Shown: in pieces, positions 35,757 to 42,121 of the stretch | How the letters are laid out: each line of letters starts with the position of its first letter | Position numbering within the stretch: position 1 is the stretch's first letter | Origin: Luteolibacter luteus | GTDB taxonomy: Bacteria > Verrucomicrobiota > Verrucomicrobiia > Verrucomicrobiales > Akkermansiaceae | Length of the DNA: 64,000 nucleotides | NCBI RefSeq assembly: GCF_012913485.1 | Contig: NZ_CP051774.1 | Span: 2,046,001 to 2,110,000 of the forward strand | Reading direction: 5' to 3' | Program-made: the position numbers and the translations under genes | Notes under the pieces: model-generated | The model's database searches: none | What the model was told of the DNA's origin: nothing | What the model saw: the letters and a program-made list of their open reading frames with translations, nothing else

Positions 35757-36048
35757 GCGGGGATTGGGAGATCTCGATCAGCGCTCCTTGCTCGATCCCT
35801 TCCGCGACGAGCAGGCCCGGTCCATAGAAGCGGCGGCTGTCGCCATCGCTCAGGTGATGATCATCCGGCGAACCTTCGAAGGTCACCCAAAGGTGGCCGC
35901 TGGTCACACGGATCCGAAACACCTCGTTTTCGAGGATCTGGCGGGAGAAGATCTGCCTGCGCCCGATCTGCGTACGAGTCCAGCTTTCACGGCGTGCCTG
36001 GGACGCCGTTTGCGACATGTAATTCATGGCAGTGGCGTTGGCATTCAT
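35737..36048 (-). CDS. DUF2917 family protein
   Basis: A 103-residue protein. The core 'NEVFRIRVTSGHLWVTFEGS' followed by 'DDHHLSDGDSRRFYGPG' matches the DUF2917 pattern, a small cupin-like beta fold. The ATG at 36048 overlaps the stop of the LysR gene (ATGA), so it is preferred over a frame that stays open upstream. In other bacteria DUF2917 proteins also sit near LysR-type regulators, from memory; function unknown. It converges on the GNAT gene with a 20-base overlap. Confidence 0.75.
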   Translation of the reverse strand: MNANATAMNYMSQTASQARRESWTRTQIGRRQIFSRQILENEVFRIRVTSGHLWVTFEGSPDDHHLSDGDSRRFYGPGLLVAEGIEQGALIEISQSPLSSVAT

Positions 36049-37004
36049 GAGCGATAGCGGGGCTTCCGCTGCGATGGACGGACCGAACGTGAGATGGGAA
36101 GCTCCGGTGGAAGCTTCAGTTGGGCCGGCTGTTTCCAAACTTCGAGGACATGATCGCGAACCGCAGCGATTGCAGGATCGTTCTCGTTTGAGGCAAGGTA
36201 TCCAATGCTCAGCGGCACGGAGGCCCGGAAATGAGGCAGAGGGATGACGCTTCCTTCATAGCCGTTCAGCGCGATCTGATCGACCGAGGTGATGGTCAGG
36301 CCGAGGCCTTCATGAACCAGGTTCAGGACTGTAAGGCACTCGTTGACTTGAAAGCGGCGTGAAAGCTGGAGTCCTTGTTCCTGGCTGATCTGCTGGATGA
36401 TGCGGCAGTATGAGCATCCGGGAGAGGTGAAGATCCATGGCTTGCCTTCGAGGAGCTTCCAGTCCGGCTTCGACAATTCATCGGCCCAAGCCGCTGGCGC
36501 GGCGATGCACAGCTCGATGTGATCAAGCTGATGACAGGTAATCTTGGAAGATTCGCAGGGGCCTTCGAAGAAGCCGATAGAGATCGAACCTTCCTCGATC
36601 CCCTGGAGCACAACTCCGCTGCTGCCATTCACCAACTCGTATGAGAGATCGGGATGGTTGGTGGTGAGGGTGCGGAGGATCTCCACGAGACGGAGAATTT
36701 CCGGCCGGTTGTTGATTCCGAAGATCAGCTCTCCCGAGACGGACCCGCGCAGGCTGTCGGCGCTGTGCTTGAAGTCGCGCGCGGCATCGACAATGCGCCG
36801 GGCCTGTTGCTCGAGGGCTTCACCGGCACGGGTGAGCTTCATGCCCTTGGTGCCGCGATCGAAAAGACGCACGCCGAGTTCATCCTCCAGCGACTTGATC
36901 TGGGAACTCACCGCGGGCTGGCTGGTGAAAAGCTTCTCCGCCGCGCGCGTGAGATTTTGTTCCTCGGCGACGGCGAGAAAGGAGCGAAGCTGATAAAGTT
37001 CCAT
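36045..37004 (-). CDS. LysR family transcriptional regulator
   Basis: A 319-residue regulator with an N-terminal winged helix-turn-helix ('ELYQLRSFLAVAEEQNLTRA', 'AEKLFTSQPAVSSQIKSLED', 'LFDRGTKGMKLTRAGEAL') and a C-terminal effector-binding domain from about residue 90. The ATG at 37004 gives the canonical start five residues before the helix; upstream residues are not family-like. It is coupled to the DUF2917 gene, which may be its target or partner. The next gene upstream on the same strand is an MFS transporter. Confidence 0.9.
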   Translation of the reverse strand: MELYQLRSFLAVAEEQNLTRAAEKLFTSQPAVSSQIKSLEDELGVRLFDRGTKGMKLTRAGEALEQQARRIVDAARDFKHSADSLRGSVSGELIFGINNRPEILRLVEILRTLTTNHPDLSYELVNGSSGVVLQGIEEGSISIGFFEGPCESSKITCHQLDHIELCIAAPAAWADELSKPDWKLLEGKPWIFTSPGCSYCRIIQQISQEQGLQLSRRFQVNECLTVLNLVHEGLGLTITSVDQIALNGYEGSVIPLPHFRASVPLSIGYLASNENDPAIAAVRDHVLEVWKQPAQLKLPPELPISRSVRPSQRKPRYRS

Positions 37005-37106
37005 GGCGATGCGGCAGGCGGTTGAGCTGCCATCATCATTCACCGTGATCGCCGATCCGGCCAATCGGATCTTTCGATGGAGATGATCGGCGAGGTAAAT
37101 GACGCT

Positions 37107-38300
37107 TTATTTCGCTGGTTCTGAAGCCCTCCGGAGCATCCCGGGGCCCATTGTCGCGAGCATGAGGGCAAAAACCACCACCACGCCGAAGGCACCCGGG
37201 AGGCCCACCCAGTGACTGATCGCACCAATCGCGGGCGGTCCGGCGAGGAAGCCGAAGTAGCCGATCAGGGAAACCATGGCGACGCCTTGGCCTACGCTCT
37301 CCTCGTGCGCACGGCCACCGGCGCCGAGAAGGACGGGAACGAGATTCGCCAGACCGAGGCCCGCGAAACCGAGGCCGAGGAAGGTGATCGGCCAATCGCG
37401 GATCAGGATGATCAGCAGCATGCCGAGGAAGGTCAGGACGCCACTGGCACGCAGCACCGCGAGGCCGCCGTGGCGGGCTGTCACACGGTCACCCAGAAAG
37501 CGACCGATGGCCATGGAAAGCGAGAAGACGCCGTAGGCAATGGGGGCAAGCCATTCTTCCGCACCTGCGATAGTACGGCTGTAGACGGCGCTCCAGTCCA
37601 TCATCACCCCTTCGGAGAAAAGCGCGAGGAAGGCCAATGCACCGACGCGAAGAATCCGGCCGTTCGGAAGCTTGAAGCCAGGCTTGCGCTTCAAGGGCGA
37701 AGCATCGCCCCCGGCGAGATTTCCCATCGCAGCGAAGGAGATCGCGATCAGAGCGGCGGAAATGGAAAGAGCAATGGTGGTTCCCGGAATCCCTTGGCGA
37801 AGAGCAAGGCCGACGAGCAGGGCGGCGATCAAACCACCGAAGCTCCACAGGGCTTGAAAGCTACCCATGATCGGCTTGCGACCTGCATTTTCGATCGTGA
37901 TCGCTTGAGAATTCACCGAAACATCGAGCGAGCCCTTGAAGGCACCGAAGATCACGCCCGCTGCGAGCAGCCAGCCGAAGCTCGGCGCGATGGCGATGAG
38001 GGCCAGCGCGATGCAGTAGCCGGGTGCGAGCAGGGAGAGCATGAAGCGGCTGCCCTTGCGCGAGAGGGCTCGTCCGACAAGCGACATCGAGATCAGTGCG
38101 CCCGCCACGATGGAGAGCAGCACGATGCTGAGCCCGCTTTCCGCGAGACCGAACTTCGTCTTGATCGACGGGATCAGCGCGGCCCAGGTGCCGAAACCGA
38201 CACCATCGACCAGGAAAAGCAGCGAGGCGGAAAGTCGGGCGCGAGAATGCTCGCGCGGAGGAAGTTCTGCAACCGTGGTGCAGGTGGCCTCGTGATTCAT
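37107..38300 (-). CDS. MFS transporter, YbjJ-like
   Basis: A 397-residue major-facilitator protein with 12 membrane segments: 'LLFLVDGVGFGTWAALIPSI', 'SIVLLSIVAGALISMSLVGR', 'FSEGVMMDWSAVYSRTIAGA' and 'AMVSLIGYFGFLAGPPAIGA' are typical of the YbjJ subgroup, in which the substrate is not known. The ATG at 38300 is chosen; an earlier in-frame ATG at 38342 lies within the shared control region. A LysR gene begins 71 bases away on the opposite strand, the classic arrangement of a regulator and its target. Confidence 0.88.
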   Translation of the reverse strand: MNHEATCTTVAELPPREHSRARLSASLLFLVDGVGFGTWAALIPSIKTKFGLAESGLSIVLLSIVAGALISMSLVGRALSRKGSRFMLSLLAPGYCIALALIAIAPSFGWLLAAGVIFGAFKGSLDVSVNSQAITIENAGRKPIMGSFQALWSFGGLIAALLVGLALRQGIPGTTIALSISAALIAISFAAMGNLAGGDASPLKRKPGFKLPNGRILRVGALAFLALFSEGVMMDWSAVYSRTIAGAEEWLAPIAYGVFSLSMAIGRFLGDRVTARHGGLAVLRASGVLTFLGMLLIILIRDWPITFLGLGFAGLGLANLVPVLLGAGGRAHEESVGQGVAMVSLIGYFGFLAGPPAIGAISHWVGLPGAFGVVVVFALMLATMGPGMLRRASEPAK

Positions 38301-38370
38301 GTGCGCAGCATGCCGAAAACGGGTCGATTCTTCCAATGGCATGATTTCATGACCGTGATAGCGTGGGGTT
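38301..38370. promoter_or_regulatory. Divergent control region between MFS and LysR genes
   Basis: The 70-base interval between a leftward MFS gene and a rightward LysR gene is where LysR-type regulators usually bind. It contains a short inverted repeat, catga-tt-tcatg (38339-38350). No T-N11-A site can be singled out with confidence. Confidence 0.4.
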
Positions 38371-39246
38371 ATGGAGATGCGCGAACTGAAGTCCTTCGTC
38401 CTGCTGGCCGAGCAATTGCACTTCGGGCGGGCGGCGCGGCTGTTGAATCTCAGCCAGCCCGCACTGACGAAACAGATCCGGCGGCTGGAGGAAGAACTGG
38501 GCGCGGAACTCTTCGAGCGCGGGAGGCACGGGACGACGCTGAGTTCCTTCGGCAAGGAATTCCTGCGGGAAGCGAAGGAGAGCGTGGCGGGCTTTGACCG
38601 ACTGCTGGAGCGAGCGAAGAGCGCTGCTTCCGGTGACACGGGAAAGCTGGAGATCGGCTTCGGCTTTCACACCTTGGACCTCGTGCCGCGCTTGATCGTG
38701 AAGCTGCGCGAAATTGCCCCGGGCATCGAGGTCGCGCTGCGGGACATGTCCACTGCGGAGCAGGTGATCGCGCTCCGCAGCGGCATCCTCGACCTGGGAT
38801 TCGTGCGAATGCCGGCCCCGGCGGATTTCGGATCGATGCCGGTGATCAAGGACCGGCTCGCGCTGGTATCCTCCACGGCCTATCCGCTTCGCCCGGGCGG
38901 GTCGCTCGCGGACTGCAAGGATCGTCCTTTCGTGAGTATTTCTGAGACGCGCTCTCCCGGCTTCCATAGCCACATGCGGCGACTTTGCGCGAAGCATGGC
39001 TTTCATCCGCGAGTGGTGCAGCAGGTTCCCGAGTTCACCACGGCGCTTGCACTGGTGGAGGCCGGGCTGGGGATGGCGTTCATTCCGGAATCGGTGGGCA
39101 ACACGCGCTTTCCAGGGATCAAAGTGCACTCGGTCCGCGACAAGGATGCCGCGTGGTCGGTCGGAGCGGCATGGCGGAAAGGCGATACCAACCCGGCACT
39201 GGCGAAGTTCCTTAAGCTCCTCAAAGACGAGGTGAAGAATCCGTGA
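38371..39246 (+). CDS. LysR family transcriptional regulator
   Basis: A 291-residue regulator with the winged helix 'MREIKS'-like start (MEMRELKSFVLLAEQLHFGR), 'LLNLSQPALTKQIRRLEEEL' and 'LFERGRHGTTLSSFGKEFL', followed by the effector domain. It reads away from the MFS gene with a 70-base shared promoter, so the transporter is its likely target. The C-terminal part has the common 'GLGMAFIPESVGN' segment. A second, different LysR lies 1.4 kb away; they are not close duplicates. Confidence 0.92.
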   Translation: MEMRELKSFVLLAEQLHFGRAARLLNLSQPALTKQIRRLEEELGAELFERGRHGTTLSSFGKEFLREAKESVAGFDRLLERAKSAASGDTGKLEIGFGFHTLDLVPRLIVKLREIAPGIEVALRDMSTAEQVIALRSGILDLGFVRMPAPADFGSMPVIKDRLALVSSTAYPLRPGGSLADCKDRPFVSISETRSPGFHSHMRRLCAKHGFHPRVVQQVPEFTTALALVEAGLGMAFIPESVGNTRFPGIKVHSVRDKDAAWSVGAAWRKGDTNPALAKFLKLLKDEVKNP

Positions 39247-39300
39247 AGGAACGGCTATCCCCTTCCCTTCCGTCAATTCGCACGCTGAAATGAACGCGAC

Positions 39301-40116
39301 GTGGAAACCGTGACGTGGCTCGGCCAGGAGATCCCTCGATGGGTCTTCATGTGGTCGATCGCGGTGGTGATGTTTGCGATGCTGAAGGGCCTGAGCTTGA
39401 TCTGGGCCCGGAATTTGACTCCCAGGCCCGGACGAAAGCTCGCCTATCTCTTTCTGTGGCCGGGGATGGATGCGGCGGGCTTTATAAATGGAAGTCCGGA
39501 TCGCTTGCCGGACCGGAGCGAGTGGGCGATGGCCGCATTGAAGACCTTGCTCGCTGTGGGGCTGATCGCCGCCGCTCCACAAGCAGAGCAAGCGATGCTG
39601 CGAGCGTGGATCGGGATGATCGGGATCGTGTTGTTCTTTCACTTCGGGACCTTTCATCTGTTGAGCTGCTTCTGGCGCTCGCTCGGGATGAAAGCGGCTC
39701 CGCTGATGGACCATCCGCTGGCGGCGACCTCGGCAAGTGCCTTCTGGGGACGACATTGGAACATCGCCTTCCGAGATCTGACGCACCGCATGGTCTTCAA
39801 GCCTGCGTTAAAGCGATGGGGTGCACCTGCGGCGTTGATGGCGGGCTTTGTGTTCAGCGGCGTGCTGCATGAACTGGCGGTCACCATTCCGGCTGGTGGT
39901 TGGTATGGAGGCCCGACCTTGTTCTTCGTGATCCAGGGCTTGGCGGCGCTTGCGGAACGGACGCGGCGCGGGAAAACGATTGGATTGGGGCAAGGAGTCC
40001 GCGGTTGGCTCTTCACGCAAGGCCTCCTGCTGCTGACAGTGCCACTGCTCTTCCCACCGCCCTTTGCTCTCCGGATCATCAACCCCTTCATCGATTTCAT
40101 CCATGAACTTTTCTAA
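39301..40116 (+). CDS. MBOAT-type acyltransferase, wax synthase-like
   Basis: A 271-residue membrane protein with seven to eight hydrophobic segments, GTG start (VETVTWLGQEIPRWVF). The wax-synthase pattern is present: 'LMDHPLAATSASAFWGRHWN', then 'FRDLTHRMVFKPALKRWG' and 'FVFSGVLHELAVTIPAGG', which carries the conserved catalytic His. Family members transfer fatty acyl groups to alcohols or sugars; a substrate is not set here. The gene overlaps the next small membrane gene by 14 bases, so the pair is expressed together. Confidence 0.8.
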   Translation: METVTWLGQEIPRWVFMWSIAVVMFAMLKGLSLIWARNLTPRPGRKLAYLFLWPGMDAAGFINGSPDRLPDRSEWAMAALKTLLAVGLIAAAPQAEQAMLRAWIGMIGIVLFFHFGTFHLLSCFWRSLGMKAAPLMDHPLAATSASAFWGRHWNIAFRDLTHRMVFKPALKRWGAPAALMAGFVFSGVLHELAVTIPAGGWYGGPTLFFVIQGLAALAERTRRGKTIGLGQGVRGWLFTQGLLLLTVPLLFPPPFALRIINPFIDFIHELF

Positions 40117-40519
40117 GATCCCCCTTCCTCTCGCGATCCAAGCGATGGGTGCTTTGCAGCTTTGTATCCTCATCGCTTCGGCTCTGGTGCCGGGGCAGTT
40201 GGATTGGAAGAAGTCGCTCGCGGGTTTGCCGAAGCTGATGAGACAGCTTTTCTGGATCTACGGGGCTTACACCGTGATGGCCATCCTGACGCTGGGGATC
40301 TTCAGCGTGGCGGCCTCCGAGGAATTGGCGGCGGGCGGGAAGCTCGCGAAGATGGTGTGCGGGGTGAATGCGATCTTCTGGGGTGTGAGGCTTTGCCTGC
40401 AAGCGGTCATGGATGCGAAGCCCTTTCTCACCCGCTGGTGGCTGACGGCCGGGTATCATTTGCTGACCTTGTTGTTTCTGGGCTTCACGGTCTTTTACGG
40501 GTGGTTGGCGTGGAGGTAG
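40103..40519 (+). CDS. Four-helix membrane protein, partner of the MBOAT gene
   Basis: A 138-residue protein with about four membrane segments ('AIQAMGALQLCILIASALVP', 'QLFWIYGAYTVMAILTLGIF', 'AGYHLLTLLFLGFTVFYGWL'). The ATG at 40103 lies inside the end of the MBOAT gene, so translation is coupled. I do not recognise a named family. It may be an accessory subunit, by position only. A tRNA-Leu-like fragment begins at its stop codon. Confidence 0.7.
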   Translation: MNFSKIPLPLAIQAMGALQLCILIASALVPGQLDWKKSLAGLPKLMRQLFWIYGAYTVMAILTLGIFSVAASEELAAGGKLAKMVCGVNAIFWGVRLCLQAVMDAKPFLTRWWLTAGYHLLTLLFLGFTVFYGWLAWR

Positions 40520-40576
40520 CGGGATGACGGAATTGGTAAACGCACCTGATTTTGGTTCAGGCGCCGAAAACCGTGG
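40519..40576 (+). pseudogene. tRNA-Leu-like fragment (5' part only)
   Basis: Bases 40519-40576 resemble the first two thirds of a tRNA-Leu: acceptor strand gcgggat, the D arm 'acggaattggtaaacgc', an anticodon stem cctga/tcagg and the start of a long variable arm. The 7-base loop ttttggt gives the anticodon UUG, which is not a leucine anticodon. No T arm and no 3' acceptor strand follow, so this cannot fold as a full tRNA. It looks like the relic of a tRNA gene or of an integration event. Confidence 0.5.
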
Positions 40577-40863
40577 TCCCCGCGCGGCGAGCCCCATGAA
40601 TGCCTGCCTCGAACGGGAGCCTGTTCCGCCTGTTATAACAGGGAAAATAACAGGTGACTTCATCGGGATCGAAGCGCGCGAGCGCTTTGGATGAGGTATA
40701 GGGAAACAGTGACCGCAGAGGAAGCGATCTCAGTGGTCCCCGCCCGGAAGTGGCGGTCATAGCGGGGCCGTTCACGGACGAGCGAGGCGCTCGACCCAAC
40801 CTTCACGATTCCGAAGCCCGCGGTCCCAGGGCGCATGGAGGCGGGACCTCCTTCGGAAAAGGA
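40577..40863. other. Intergenic stretch containing repeat copy B
   Basis: This 287-base interval lies between the tRNA-like fragment and the end of the pdhA remnant. Apart from the 26-bp repeat at 40629-40654 and two short 'gtggtccccgc' matches (about 40573 and 40733), no gene is seen. Together with its neighbours it forms a decayed patch. Confidence 0.45.
40629..40654 (+). repeat. 26-bp dispersed repeat, copy B
   Basis: Matches copy A (11469-11494) in reverse orientation at 24 of 26 positions. It starts with a perfect 14-bp palindrome (cctgttataacagg) and adds a third TAACAGG half-site after a GAAAA spacer, a layout like a binding site for a dimeric or tetrameric protein. It lies 53 bases past the tRNA-Leu-like fragment. 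Confidence 0.6.
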
Positions 40864-41644
40864 TCAATCAAAGAAGTGGCGACCGATCTTGCTGGCAGGA
40901 GTGCCGTGATCGCTTTCCCAGTAGATGTGGGTCATGACGTCATCAACAGCTGGCGGTTCGCTGGCTTCAGCAAAGGTCACCGACTTCTTAGCCTCCAGCT
41001 TCGCTTCCTCCTTGATCGATTGCGCGCTTTGTTCGTCGAGAATCCCCTCACGGGAAAGTTGTTGCAGCCAAAGGGCAATCGGATCCCGGGAGCCCTTCAT
41101 CATTTCGATCTCCTCTGGCGTCCGGTATTTCTTGAAGTTCGAATCTGCAACGTGCGCTCCGTAGTAACGATAAGTGGGAATTTCCACCACGATCGGACGC
41201 TGCTCCCTGCGGATCTTTTCAAGCGCCCCTCCTACCTCCGCCCGCAGCAATGGGTGTGTGGGCCGCCGCCAAGCCATAGGCACCCCAGAAACGATGCTCC
41301 GGGTCGAAGAGGGACATCGCGCCACCCTTGCCTTTGCAGCAACCGGTGGCCTTCCCATAATGCTCCGCCATGCAGGCATCCATTGACATCCCCGCAGCAA
41401 TGGCGTGCCCGATCCCCCGCCAGCCGCAGATCGTGTGATCCTCGGGACCCATGATCGAGCGAACGCCAACCGGAATCGACTCTTGACCGATATCGGGTAC
41501 GAAGAAGCCTCCCATCTTTCCCCCAGTATAGCACCTCAATCCCTCTAGCTCGAAGCGACGGATGCGGACCATCTGCCGGAACAGGTCGATCTTATCCTCG
41601 GCGGTGAGATCGCGGTTGATGGGGTGCTCGCGGTAGGTGGACAT
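40864..41644 (-). pseudogene. pdhA: Pyruvate dehydrogenase E1 alpha remnant with internal deletion
   Basis: The N-terminal part (ATG at 41644, MSTYREHPINRDLTAEDKID) reads normally to 'DPEHRFWGAYGL' and 'HTPIAAG', then a stop follows after six residues. A second frame takes over near 41220-41240 with 'LEKIRREQRPIVVEIPTYRY' and 'KKYRTPEEIEMMKGSRDPIA' and ends normally at 40864. Family members have about 110-120 more residues between these two segments, including the GDGAxNQG thiamine-diphosphate site, which is absent. So there is a deletion plus a frameshift. An intact copy would be needed elsewhere. No E1 beta or E2 gene is adjacent. Confidence 0.75.
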
Positions 41645-41699
41645 GGGAGCCACCGATTTACTTGCAGGATCCCCTGAGGATTGGCGAGCATGGAGCGCG

Positions 41700-42062
41700 A
41701 TGCCGGAAGACAGCCCGATCCGCCTGCTTTTGTCCGGGGACCTTTCCTTTGGGCCCGGGAAGGCGGAGCTGTTGGAGAAGATCCGTGAGCTTGGCAGCCT
41801 GCAAGAGGCGGCGGGGGCGATGGAAATGTCCTATATGAAGGCGTGGAAGCTGGTGAAGGGCCTCAATGCGCGATTCTGTGAGCCATTGGTGGCGATGCAG
41901 CGAGGCGGCAAGGAGCAGGGCGGCGCGACGCTGACGCCGACGGGCGAGAAGGTGCTGGCGCTGTACCATGAAGCAGTGGCGGCGGCCGAGAAGGCGAGTG
42001 CAGCACCGTTGAGGAAGATGCGCGGCCTGTTAGCCAGCGATGAGACGAATTCATCGGGCTGA
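41700..42062 (+). CDS. ModE-like winged-helix regulator (DNA-binding domain only)
   Basis: A 120-residue protein with the ModE N-terminal fold: 'FGPGKAELLEKIRELGSLQE', 'AAGAMEMSYMKAWKLVKGLN' (recognition helix) and 'RGGKEQGGATLTPTGEKVLA'. E. coli ModE has a second half with molybdate-binding Mop domains; these are absent here, so the protein cannot sense molybdate in the same way. The ATG at 41700 is taken; longer starts overlap the pdhA remnant. It sits just upstream of a ModE-box-like repeat and the molybdate uptake genes, which fixes its role as the likely local regulator. Confidence 0.82.
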   Translation: MPEDSPIRLLLSGDLSFGPGKAELLEKIRELGSLQEAAGAMEMSYMKAWKLVKGLNARFCEPLVAMQRGGKEQGGATLTPTGEKVLALYHEAVAAAEKASAAPLRKMRGLLASDETNSSG

Positions 42063-42077
42063 GCCGCAAATGGCGCT

Positions 42078-42101
42078 CGATATACTTTCCAAAATATATC
42101 G
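42078..42101. promoter_or_regulatory. Inverted repeat resembling a ModE box
   Basis: CGATATA (42078-42084) and TATATCG (42095-42101) are exact reverse complements around a 10-base spacer. ModE sites in other bacteria are palindromes of the CGnTATAT...ATATAnCG kind. It lies 16 bases past the ModE-like gene and 20 bases before the receptor start, where a repressor would block the uptake genes. Confidence 0.6.
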
Positions 42102-42121
42102 GTACTGCTGGTGTGGCGGCG

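Noticed and set aside
40519-40650. Complete functional tRNA gene
   Set aside because: There is no T arm (GTTCRA) and no 3' acceptor strand pairing with gcgggat, so only a fragment is claimed.
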